DNA of 17,684 nt from contig VSNQ01000103.1 of NCBI GenBank assembly GCA_009774395.1, positions 1 through 17,684 on the forward strand, in the 5' to 3' direction. Positions 1-6,348 of this stretch are shown piece after piece (position 1 is the stretch's first letter; the number at the start of each line of letters is the position of its first letter). Source of the DNA: Lachnospiraceae bacterium (GTDB lineage Bacteria; Bacillota; Clostridia; Lachnospirales; Lachnospiraceae). The translations under genes and the position numbers were made by a program. Below the pieces are notes generated by a model, which was not told the DNA's origin, ran no database searches, and saw only the letters and a list, made by a program, of their open reading frames with translations.

Positions 1-223
1 TGGTAAGTATTTGTAATAATTAAGTCTAGTACACTAATTTTTAATCCTTCATATACTAAATACTCGCTATTTACATCATTGCAAAAGACTGAACAATCCT
101 TATATTGTCGCCAGTCAACAATGCCGCCGCATCGCTTCCTTCGTCTTGCACTATTAAGTTCATATTCTTAAAAAAGTTGATTATGCACGGATTTTTATTA
201 ATGTCTTACGCATAATATATTAA
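1..223. other. AT-rich left edge, no gene recognised
   Basis: I see no coding region in this stretch on either strand. A 7-bp inverted repeat (ATTATGC at 180-186, GCATAAT at 210-216) lies just upstream of the recombinase unit and may belong to its control region. No convincing -35/-10 pair with 16-18 bp spacing was found. The left end may be a contig edge, and the element that the recombinase belongs to would extend further left, outside the window. Confidence 0.4.
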
Positions 224-239
224 TTAAGAGCGCTCTTAA
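224..239. promoter_or_regulatory. Perfect 16-bp palindrome before the recombinase unit
   Basis: TTAAGAGCGCTCTTAA is its own reverse complement over all 16 bases. It ends immediately before the AAGGA ribosome binding site of the small ORF at 256. The position suggests an operator or an mRNA hairpin that masks the Shine-Dalgarno sequence of the small ORF-recombinase unit. The palindrome is seen directly; its regulatory role is inferred. Confidence 0.5.
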
Positions 240-255
240 AAAGGAATTTCAGTTT

Positions 256-456
256 ATGCAGAATCCACAGTCTTCCTCTATCTTAAGTACCCAATTACAA
301 CAAGATAGAATGCATCTTACTATTGTACATATTTTTCCATCTTTTTATCCATTACCAGATCCCAAAGTGCTGCACGATACTTCCGTCAACCTTTATCGAA
401 TTTTCCAAAAATACAATGTCCCTAAATATTTAGAAAGGAATCCTATCAATGTCTGA
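256..456 (+). CDS. Small hypothetical protein overlapping the recombinase start
   Basis: A 66-residue ORF with an AAGGA ribosome binding site 10 bases before its ATG. Its stop codon (TGA, 454-456) overlaps the recombinase ATG (449), so the two frames share 8 bases, an arrangement typical of translational coupling. The protein has no signal peptide or membrane segment. A central hydrophobic part with the motif FPSFYPLP is followed by a polar C-terminus. I do not recognise the family. Small proteins often precede large serine recombinases in clostridial elements and may act as directionality or control factors, but nothing in this sequence proves that role. Its tight linkage to the recombinase is the main argument that it is real. 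Confidence 0.55.
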   Translation: MQNPQSSSILSTQLQQDRMHLTIVHIFPSFYPLPDPKVLHDTSVNLYRIFQKYNVPKYLERNPINV

Positions 457-2002
457 TATACGTTATAATGCATTGTATGCTAGACAGTCTATCGAAAAAA
501 AAGACAGTATCTCTATAGAAAGCCAATTAGAATACTGCCGCTATGAAGCACATGGGGAACACTGTATGGAGTATACAGACAAAGGTTTTTCGGGCAAAGA
601 TACCAATCGTCCGAGTTTTGAAAAGATGATGAAAGATATTCGCACTGGTATTATCAAACGTGTAATTGTATACAAACTTGACCGTATTAGCCGTTCGATA
701 CTAGATTTTGCAAATATGATGGAACTTTTTCAAAATTTTCATGTTGAATTTGTTTCTTCCACAGAAAAATTTGACACCTCCACCCCGATTGGCAGAGCAA
801 TGTTAAATATCTGTATTGTGTTTGCACAACTAGAACGGGAAACCATACAAAAACGCGTAACAGATGCCTATTATGCAAGATGCAGACATGGTTTTTATAT
901 GGGAGGACGGGTTCCTTATGGCTATCGCCTAACCGATACTATTATTGATAATATCCATACTTCTATGTATACAGAAGTTCCAAAAGAAAGTGAACAATTA
1001 AAACAGATTTATGCTATGTACGCAGAATCCAGCAATTCTCTTGGAGATATTGTACAATACTTCAATAAACACCAAATCAAACATTTGCGTGGCGCCAATT
1101 GGAACACTGCCCGCATCAGTGAACTCCTCCGCAATCCGATCTACGTACAAGCCGATACCGAAGTCTACCGCTTTTTCCAAAGCCAAGGTGCCATTATCCA
1201 CAATCCCATAAATGAATTTATAGGATATTATGCCTGTTATCTTTATAAAGGTGTCAATTCAAATACCAGAAAACAGAGTGATTTATCCGGCAAAGAACTT
1301 GTCCTTGCCCCACACAAAGGATTAATTCCCGCCCCCATATGGTTAGCCTGCCGCAAACGCTGCCAAAACAATAGATCCTCTGCCGCCACCTGCAAAGCCC
1401 AAACTTCATGGCTGTCTGGTAAAATAAAATGTGGCAATTGCGGTTATGCTCTTATTATCCGTAAAGCCAAAACGAAATATGGTCGCTATTTTGTATGCAG
1501 CCAATCAGGAAAGCAAGGACATTGTAAAGGAGCTGGATGTACCATTTATGCAGATATATTGGAAGAATATATCAATACCCTTATTCAAAAACGTTTATCC
1601 GAATTTTCCTCTCTTTCGGCACCCTTGACAGACGAAAACAACATTGAAAATACTTTGACAAACACGGATAATCCTCCCAAAAATATACTGCAACAACAAT
1701 TTCGAATTGTACAAATCGACGCAGAAATCGATGCACTATTATCCAAAGTCCCACAAGCTGAAAATACACTATTAAACTACATCAATCAAAAAATATCACA
1801 ATTGGATACAGAACGAAAAATTCTGCAAAAAGAAATGGACACTTTTATTACAACAAACTGCAAAAAAGAGGAAAACACCATAGCCAATCCTATAGAAATC
1901 TGGCAAGCGCTCTCTTTTGCAGACAGACAAGCGGTTGTTGATATTTTTATCAAAATTATCCGCATTGCAAATGGGAACATGGAAATTGTATGGAATATTT
2001 AA
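449..2002 (+). CDS. Large serine recombinase (site-specific integrase)
   Basis: A 517-residue site-specific recombinase that would integrate or excise a mobile element through a phosphoserine-DNA intermediate. The N-terminal resolvase domain (about residues 5-145) has the YARQS motif with likely catalytic Ser14 and the KLDRISRS motif with Arg79 and Arg82. A Recombinase domain follows (about 155-300, starting at VPYGYR). Next is a zinc ribbon with Cys328, Cys331, Cys350 and Cys359, then a coiled-coil-like segment (about 410-465) and a C-terminal end of usual type (MEIVWNI). Length and domain order are normal for the large serine family (TnpX, phage integrases), so it appears intact. The start is well supported by AAGGA nine bases upstream. 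No partner recombinase or cargo gene of the same element is visible to its right, so the element presumably lies to the left. Confidence 0.95.
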   Translation: MSDIRYNALYARQSIEKKDSISIESQLEYCRYEAHGEHCMEYTDKGFSGKDTNRPSFEKMMKDIRTGIIKRVIVYKLDRISRSILDFANMMELFQNFHVEFVSSTEKFDTSTPIGRAMLNICIVFAQLERETIQKRVTDAYYARCRHGFYMGGRVPYGYRLTDTIIDNIHTSMYTEVPKESEQLKQIYAMYAESSNSLGDIVQYFNKHQIKHLRGANWNTARISELLRNPIYVQADTEVYRFFQSQGAIIHNPINEFIGYYACYLYKGVNSNTRKQSDLSGKELVLAPHKGLIPAPIWLACRKRCQNNRSSAATCKAQTSWLSGKIKCGNCGYALIIRKAKTKYGRYFVCSQSGKQGHCKGAGCTIYADILEEYINTLIQKRLSEFSSLSAPLTDENNIENTLTNTDNPPKNILQQQFRIVQIDAEIDALLSKVPQAENTLLNYINQKISQLDTERKILQKEMDTFITTNCKKEENTIANPIEIWQALSFADRQAVVDIFIKIIRIANGNMEIVWNI

Positions 2003-2125
2003 GGTTACTATTCACAGTCAATGTCAGCACTTCACTCTTCCCGTTTTGGCGAAGCATTACGCATTGCACAAGAAAACCTTGATTCCAAAAACTTCTACGC
2101 ATTTAACCCTGAGTTTGATAAATAA
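2003..2125 (+). pseudogene. 3' fragment of an unidentified gene behind the recombinase
   Basis: After the recombinase stop the same frame stays open for 40 codons and then ends at TAA (2123-2125). The peptide (GYYSQSMSALHSS, RFGEALRIAQ, ENLDSKNFYAFNPEFDK in order) reads like an ordinary protein C-terminus with a short helix, not like random intergenic translation. There is no ribosome binding site or suitable start. Large serine recombinases usually sit at one end of their element and often insert inside a host gene, leaving its 3' part beside them. I infer that this is such a tail and that the attachment core lies near 2003-2020. I do not recognise the protein. Alternatively it is chance open frame; 40 codons is short. 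Confidence 0.45.
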
Positions 2126-2149
2126 ATACAAAATTTTACCTAAAATACC

Positions 2150-2251
2150 AAGGGGCTGTCGCATTAAGGGAAGCAGATACAAGATATCGTAATGCTGTAT
2201 TGTATTTTGCACTATATCTTGTGTAATCAGAGCTTATTGCGACAACCCCTT
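2150..2251. mobile_element. MITE-like 102-bp palindromic element
   Basis: The ends are inverted repeats: AAGGGGCTGTCGCATTAAG on the left against AAGGGGTTGTCGCAATAAG (reverse complement of the right), 17 of 19 identical. A second inner pair (ACAAGATAT / ATATCTTGTG) continues the fold, so most of the element can form one hairpin. It holds no ORF. Termini of the GGGGCTGTCGCA type resemble those of insertion sequences common in clostridia, so this is probably a non-autonomous miniature element mobilised by a transposase elsewhere. No convincing target-site duplication is visible. It could also act as a bidirectional transcription stop between the recombinase region and the next gene. Confidence 0.6.
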
Positions 2252-2262
2252 CGTTTCAAAGC

Positions 2263-2322
2263 AAACTCCTGTAAAATCCTGAATTTTTAGTTCTTGGTTT
2301 TATAGGAGTTTCTTATTTTTTT
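2263..2322 (+). terminator. Rho-independent terminator
   Basis: AAACTCCTGTAAAA (2263-2276) pairs with TTTTATAGGAGTTT (2298-2311) at 14 positions, one of them G-U, and is followed by CTTATTTTTTT. The loop is about 21 bases. It would end transcription coming from the recombinase region, or from the gene whose tail lies at 2003-2125. Confidence 0.65.
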
Positions 2323-2340
2323 ATAAATAAGTCTTTGTAC

Positions 2341-2365
2341 GGACTTAGCAGTAAAAGCTAAGTCC
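2341..2365. repeat. Perfect 9-bp stem hairpin
   Basis: GGACTTAGC and GCTAAGTCC are exact inverted repeats around a 7-base loop. No T-run follows on either strand, so this is not a classic terminator. It lies between the terminator at 2263-2322 and the promoter at 2420. Its function is unknown. Confidence 0.5.
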
Positions 2366-2419
2366 TGTTTGAACAGTAACTATGCAAAACCTTTTGGTGC
2401 TGAATTTCTGCTATTTTTA

Positions 2420-2448
2420 TTGATGTATCAATTATAACATGATATACT
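2420..2448 (+). promoter_or_regulatory. Sigma-A type promoter for the FliB-like gene
   Basis: TTGATG (2420-2425), 17 bases, then TATACT (2443-2448), close to the TTGACA/TATAAT consensus with ideal spacing. It lies about 38 bases before the TTG start at 2486, so it would give a short leader. Confidence 0.7.
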
Positions 2449-2485
2449 GTTACTTACATAAAATACAAATTAATTGAGGTATCAT

Positions 2486-3562
2486 TTGAACATAAAGCAA
2501 ATATCCATCTATCAGGACTTCCAATGCACTGGCGCAGACTGCTCTGCGAACTGCTGCCGCGGCTGGAAAGTTCCGATTGATGACAAAATCTATCAAAAAT
2601 TTATACAGGAAAAAGGCATCTTTGGTACACTGTTGCGCTGTGCAATTGTAAAAAAAGAAGATATTATTGCATTCCGCAGCCGATTTGGAAGCTGTCCTTT
2701 TCTGGGACTTGACCACCTTTGCACCATTCAGAAAAGACATGGTACAGAATATATGCCTCTTGTCTGTATCCAGTTTCCAAGGCAGCTTTATCATCTTGGT
2801 TTTTTCTGTGAAGAAACCCTTTATCTTGCCTGTCCCGAAGCGGCAAGACTTTTTTGGGTATATGCGCAGGAGGATAGATCTTTTGATTTTAACGAATTAG
2901 AGGGTGAACCTTGCTACGAACTCAATACTACTAATGATGATAAAGAATTTCTGAACTATTTACTGCAATCACGTGACGAACTAATTCAAATGCTGCGGCA
3001 AGGCTGCCGTTATAACAATATGGCAATCTTAAACTATGGGAAAAATGCACAAAATGCCTGCCTAAACCAATCACCACTTCCCAGCCCGCTGGATTTTGGG
3101 GGAAATACAGCCGATTATTTTACCGTTGACTGCCTTAAAATGAACCAGTTATTTTTTAATGGTTTTTATCATCCTCATTTGAAATCCTTATCGCCTTTTT
3201 TATACCGGCTCTGCAAGAAATATATAGCAGAACTCGGTTTTTTAAGTGAACGTGACGCCGATGCCGCCAATAGAAAATTAGCGAAATTAAAGAAACATAC
3301 CTATGATATGATTCCTGATTTAGACAAAATGCTTGACCATTATTATGAATATTTCCTATTAACAAATTTTTTGGATATATTTGAGGATTACAGCTTTTCT
3401 AAGCATCTATTGTTTGGTATGGCAAAAACGGAGATGTTTTGGCTTTTTTTGGCGCTTTATGGCAGGCATAAAAAGCAGTTATCTATTGATGAAATTACAA
3501 GGATTATGGCTGTATATGAACGACGAGCGCCGCAGATTGAAGATGCGTTGCGGTATCTTTAA
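2486..3562 (+). CDS. FliB-family (flagellin lysine N-methylase-like) cysteine-cluster protein
   Basis: A 358-residue soluble protein of the FliB/YkgJ type. The N-terminus carries the family signature: YQDFQC, then CSANCCRGWKVPID with clustered cysteines, followed by CPFLGLDHLCTIQKRHG, a CIQFPR motif and ACPEAARL. Together these would bind a metal or iron-sulfur cluster. The name comes from Salmonella FliB, which methylates lysines of flagellin. Many clostridial homologues lie away from flagellar genes, as here, so the real substrate is uncertain. I chose TTG at 2486 because GAGGT lies 5 bases before it, whereas the TTG at 2474 has no ribosome binding site. The gene has its own promoter and terminator-rich upstream region. 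Its stop overlaps by four bases the stop of the convergent phosphoesterase gene. Confidence 0.8.
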   Translation: MNIKQISIYQDFQCTGADCSANCCRGWKVPIDDKIYQKFIQEKGIFGTLLRCAIVKKEDIIAFRSRFGSCPFLGLDHLCTIQKRHGTEYMPLVCIQFPRQLYHLGFFCEETLYLACPEAARLFWVYAQEDRSFDFNELEGEPCYELNTTNDDKEFLNYLLQSRDELIQMLRQGCRYNNMAILNYGKNAQNACLNQSPLPSPLDFGGNTADYFTVDCLKMNQLFFNGFYHPHLKSLSPFLYRLCKKYIAELGFLSERDADAANRKLAKLKKHTYDMIPDLDKMLDHYYEYFLLTNFLDIFEDYSFSKHLLFGMAKTEMFWLFLALYGRHKKQLSIDEITRIMAVYERRAPQIEDALRYL

Positions 3563-4098
3563 AATTTTTTTCTTTCAACCGCAAAAAACGCAATCACTTC
3601 CTCTGCGCTTACCGGCGCCATACGGTTTGCGTCAACGCCAACATCATACCTCAGTATCCCCTCACGCCTGTTTGTAATATTATACTCCTCATGGTTATGC
3701 TGATGCCCATGCAGGCAGATGCTTCCTTTCGCATACCCATTCCACTCTGCAAACGGATAATGGCAGAGCACAAACATTGTGTTAGCATAAATCAATTCCG
3801 CATAATCTTGAACAGAAATAAACATTGTTTCCGCTAGTTCCCGATTATCGACAAATTGATCATGATTCCCCCGTATTAAATGCTTGCGCCCTTTTAAAGC
3901 GGACAAAATCGCTGCTGCCAGTTCTGCACCTTTCATGGTAAAGTCACCCAAAATATAAATATCATCCTCAAACGTTACTTTTTCATTCCACTTACGCACC
4001 AAAACCTTGTTCATCTCGTCTGCGTTGCGGAAGGGTCGGTTTGTACTCTTAATAATTTTCTCATGATAAAAATGCAAATCTGCTGTAAAGTATATCAA
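3559..4098 (-). CDS. Calcineurin-like metallophosphoesterase
   Basis: A 179-residue compact metallophosphoesterase that would hydrolyse a phosphoester using two metal ions. The motifs run in family order: DLH (Asp7, His9), GDF (Asp52), GNHDQ (Asn78, His79), CHYPF (His113) and HGHQH (His132, His134). The short length and the YFTADLHFYHEKII opening match the small phage/bacterial phosphoesterases often annotated only as metallophosphatase. The substrate cannot be deduced. I chose TTG at 4098 because GGAG lies seven bases before it and because the family begins right at IYFTADLHF; the TTG at 4122 would add an unconserved octapeptide. It probably forms an operon with the 52-residue membrane protein gene that ends 37 bases upstream. 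Confidence 0.88.
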   Translation of the reverse strand: MIYFTADLHFYHEKIIKSTNRPFRNADEMNKVLVRKWNEKVTFEDDIYILGDFTMKGAELAAAILSALKGRKHLIRGNHDQFVDNRELAETMFISVQDYAELIYANTMFVLCHYPFAEWNGYAKGSICLHGHQHNHEEYNITNRREGILRYDVGVDANRMAPVSAEEVIAFFAVERKKF

Positions 4099-4135
4099 TT
4101 TTTTTCTCCATAAAATCAACAAGACAAAATAATGG

Positions 4136-4294
4136 CTACTGTTTTGTTCCCATTAATTGATCCACGTAAGCTGCTAACATAGTTAAAACTGCTGTACATA
4201 TAATCGAAACGGGTACATTATTATCCAATATACGGCACACAGCGCAAAACATTAATACGGTTAAAATATATTTTTTATTGTAAAGCTGCTTCAT
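4136..4294 (-). CDS. Small 52-residue membrane protein
   Basis: An ATG at 4294 preceded by GGAGG with eight bases of spacing opens a 52-codon frame ending in TAG (4136-4138). The protein starts MKQLYNKKYILTV and has two hydrophobic stretches (about residues 9-22 and 28-43) separated by CRILDNNVPVS, ending in VDQLMGTKQ. It looks like a two-helix membrane miniprotein, with basic residues at the N-terminus. I do not recognise a family. It lies 37 bases upstream of the phosphoesterase on the same strand and could be its membrane partner or simply the first gene of the unit. The strong ribosome binding site makes it more likely real than chance. Confidence 0.65.
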   Translation of the reverse strand: MKQLYNKKYILTVLMFCAVCRILDNNVPVSIICTAVLTMLAAYVDQLMGTKQ

Positions 4295-4340
4295 TTCTTA
4301 ATTCCTCCATATCATACATTTTTTCTCTAATCTAATTTTA

Positions 4341-4618
4341 TTTGCTATATGCGCAAGCAATACTATACGCAGATTTTAGCGAATATATTCCAAAGTGGAT
4401 GCTCTCTTTGCTATATGCGCAAGCAATACTATACGCGGATTTTAACAGATATATTCCAAATGGATGCTTTCTTTGCTATATCACAAGCAATACTATACTT
4501 AGATTTTAGCGGATGTATTCCAAAGTGGATGCTTTCTTTGCTGTATGCTCAAGCGATATATACACAGATTTTAACAGATATATTCCAAATGGATGCTTTC
4601 TTTGCTATACTCACAAGT
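4341..4618. repeat. Tandem repeat, about four 64-66 bp units
   Basis: Units begin with TTTGCTATAT or a close variant at 4341, 4407, 4472, 4537 and, as a partial fifth unit, 4601. Each contains a CAAGC(A/G)AT segment, GATTTTA, ATATTCCAAA and TGGATGCT. Units 1 and 3 share AGCG and CCAAAGTGG, while units 2 and 4 share AACAGATATATTCCAAATGG, so the array probably grew by duplication of a two-unit block of about 130 bp. The unit lengths differ and are not all multiples of three, so the ORF running through it is not a repeat protein. There are no unique spacers, so this is not a CRISPR array. Confidence 0.85.
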
Positions 4619-4688
4619 GGTCAAATTTGCCACATATTCATAATGCTCTCTGCGCATAAGTCGAAGAATTTGGCAAATTTTAATGACC
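4619..4688. repeat. Palindromic repeat A, copy 1 (70 bp)
   Basis: The ends GGTCAAATTTGCCA and TGGCAAATTTTAATGACC are inverted copies of each other, differing by a small gap. A related element occurs at 11677-11734: reverse-complemented, copy 1 shares both ends and an inner ATGAATAT segment with it, and the similarity runs on into the flank (ACTTGTGAGTATA against ACTCGTAAGTATA). This suggests a small dispersed palindromic element with no coding capacity. It directly abuts the tandem array and repeat B. Confidence 0.65.
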
Positions 4689-4692
4689 GCCA

Positions 4693-4804
4693 ATATATAC
4701 TACATAACGTCAGATTTTACCATACTGCACTGGTTAAACATATATGGCTGGCGTTATGTAGTCAGGTTACTCGGAAATTTTAACTGTTAAGCAGTATAAA
4801 TTAT
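4693..4804 (+). repeat. Dispersed repeat B, copy 1 (about 110 bp)
   Basis: A second copy lies in reverse orientation at 14486-14597. By eye the two differ at about nine of 109 positions, roughly 92% identity. The first half folds into a hairpin: CTACATAACGTCAG pairs with CTGGCGTTATGTAG with one mismatch, leaving a loop containing CACTGGTTAAAC. The second half carries TTTTAACTGTTAAGCAG. It ends five bases before the stop of the DUF4261 gene, so its hairpin may stabilise or end that transcript. It has no ORF and looks like a miniature mobile or REP-like element. Confidence 0.8.
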
Positions 4805-4808
4805 CTTG

Positions 4809-5708
4809 TTACGAACGATTACCGCCCGCAAACTCTCCCGGATTGATATCCAACACCATACGCAGCGGTTCGGCTATTGAATCCTCCCGCTGACAAACCC
4901 AGCGTTCATGATGGATTCCCTCCACGGTATTCCCATCCTCAATAATATCGCCATACTGATATAAATATGCTGCTAAATTTCTAAGGAACATAACCACATC
5001 GTCTGGTTCCAGATTTTTACAGTGAAACTGCAAATCCGGTAATCCTATTGCAGTCAGTCCCAATGTATCAAAGAGCATTTCGTCCGTTCCCTGCAGTCTA
5101 AAAAAGCGAACATTTAAACCGCCATCCAAAAAATGATTCTGCGGATTATGCCAATGTGGTTCCTCATAATATTCTCTAGGTGTCAAAGACTGGCTATGAG
5201 GCCAATATATCCCAATACAGTCAGGAAAAACTTCCAAAATCATATCCGCATATTCCGCCATAATTCCATACTCCTCCATCATAGGAAGGCCCGATGCCAC
5301 CATATTCATAGCCATAAGGGAATATTTACATCGAGGCAGAAACGTTTCTTTATTAGAGCAAGCCCAAAAATTGGCACAAATCATCTCATCCCAAATTTCC
5401 TGTTGAAATGCATCTGCTCCACAAATCAATAATTGGGAAGGAAATTCCCGTTTATCCGCTTCATAATAAACCGTATGTTCCATTAACATAAAGCCAAGAA
5501 GCTCTGGCGCGGATTTCGGCATCTGCGCATCTTCCTGCAAAGGTATTACTTTTCCGAAATGCTGTTCCAGCGCCTCCAAAAACACTTGAAGTTCCGGCAT
5601 TTTCACTGGATTTTCAAACAACGGCATAAATGTATATGTTGAATGCCAGCGATTTACGAAGTCCTCTCCTTTCCAGTTTGAATTGTTTTCCTGATTTTTC
5701 TCCTGCAT
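4809..5708 (-). CDS. DUF4261 domain-containing protein
   Basis: A 299-residue soluble acidic protein. The C-terminal third matches my memory of DUF4261: DTLGLTAIGLPDLQFH, then a YLYQYGDIIEDGNTV segment and a closing PLRMVLDINPGEFAGGNR. No catalytic motif or membrane segment is visible. The function of the family is unknown; members occur among accessory genes and near proteins of immunity-like type. I chose ATG at 5708 (MQEKNQ). The two upstream in-frame ATGs lack a ribosome binding site, the nearer one lying directly on AAGGA. The spacing of AAGGA to 5708 is 12 bases, rather long, so the start is not certain. The leader is nearly identical to that of the DUF1848 gene at 15567. Confidence 0.75.
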   Translation of the reverse strand: MQEKNQENNSNWKGEDFVNRWHSTYTFMPLFENPVKMPELQVFLEALEQHFGKVIPLQEDAQMPKSAPELLGFMLMEHTVYYEADKREFPSQLLICGADAFQQEIWDEMICANFWACSNKETFLPRCKYSLMAMNMVASGLPMMEEYGIMAEYADMILEVFPDCIGIYWPHSQSLTPREYYEEPHWHNPQNHFLDGGLNVRFFRLQGTDEMLFDTLGLTAIGLPDLQFHCKNLEPDDVVMFLRNLAAYLYQYGDIIEDGNTVEGIHHERWVCQREDSIAEPLRMVLDINPGEFAGGNRS

Positions 5709-5743
5709 ATTTTTTACCATTCCTTTCCATTCGCAAACAAGAC
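5709..5743 (-). promoter_or_regulatory. Leader shared with the DUF1848 gene
   Basis: Read on the minus strand, 5743 to 5706 (including the ATG) matches 15602 to 15565 at 33 of 38 bases: GTCTTGTTTG, TGGAAAGGAATG and AAAAATATG are common to both. It includes the ribosome binding site and an extra in-frame ATG right behind it (giving MVKN here, MTKN there). The coding sequences that follow are unrelated. Confidence 0.6.
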
Positions 5744-5794
5744 ATAAAAATTGCAATTTTCTATAATATAATCAAGCAGGGAAGGACCATCTTC

Positions 5795-5890
5795 TCCTAC
5801 TCGTGCGCGGGGCACTCGTCAGCTATGCTGACAATCTTCCTTTAAATGCTCGTGTGCATAAAAAACGCTTTCGCACATCACAGAGTGAAA
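5795..5890. repeat. GC-richer intergenic block with small palindromes
   Basis: The stretch upstream of the DUF4261 gene is richer in G and C than its surroundings. It contains ACTCGT twice around GCGCGGGGC, the palindrome GTCAGC-TAT-GCTGAC (5818-5832), and CTCGTGTGC and TTTCGCAC motifs. It has no ribosome binding site and no convincing protein. It resembles an intergenic repeat unit, but I find no second copy in this window. The rest of 5757-5953 holds nothing else that I recognise. Confidence 0.35.
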
Positions 5891-5953
5891 TTTTTTCACG
5901 CTTTACTACCTTATACTATTTGACACTATCCCGCTTTTCTAAAATAAATCCCC

Positions 5954-6172
5954 CTATATCTCACACCCCTGTTCATAAAGCTTTGTTGTAAGTGTTCCTG
6001 TCCCAAATCCAATATCAAGAACTACTGCCTTTTCCTTGTGCAATACTCTCTGATATATCTGTGCCAACACATCTTTGTAACCTGCAAATGGATAGCTTTT
6101 TTCCTCGCAAGAAAGCCCTACTGCTTTGTCATATCCTTCTGCCCATAAATCAAACCCCTTATTATTCAGCAT
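5954..6172 (-). pseudogene. Truncated SAM-dependent methyltransferase
   Basis: A 72-codon frame starting at ATG 6172, with GGGGGA just upstream, encodes only the N-terminus of a class I methyltransferase. It has the FDLWAEGYDKAV opening, a helix, and the SAM-binding motif I VVLDIGFGTGTLTTKLYEQGCEI. It stops exactly where the second strand of the Rossmann fold should continue; family members are usually about 200-260 residues. The bases after the stop (ATA TAG GGG GAT TTA) look like a damaged form of the I-Y-G-V-D-F segment expected next, which suggests a small mutation followed by loss of the rest. No further methyltransferase sequence follows. The binding core is incomplete, so the product is probably not functional. 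Confidence 0.7.
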
Positions 6173-6348
6173 AATGTCCCCCACAATTACAAATTTTTAT
6201 AATGCCGATTTCTCAATAAAGATATTGTATCATAAATATACCGAAAGTGCCATAACATCCTTTGCACATAACTAATAAAAATATTTGAGTTCTACTCTCC
6301 AATATGTTATGATTGTAATAAATCATCAATACCACAACCAATTCCTAC

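Noticed and set aside
2474..2485. Earlier TTG start of the FliB-like gene
   Set aside because: It overlaps the GAGGT ribosome binding site that serves the TTG at 2486.
4341..4618. Possible CRISPR array
   Set aside because: Whole 64-66 bp units repeat with no unique spacers, and no cas gene is present.
4349..4783. A 144-codon ORF through the tandem repeat
   Set aside because: The units differ in length and shift the frame, so the peptide is not a consistent repeat. There is no ribosome binding site and it runs on through two other noncoding repeats.
5803..5991. A 62-codon ORF on the plus strand across the GC-richer block
   Set aside because: It has no ribosome binding site and runs into the antisense of the truncated methyltransferase.
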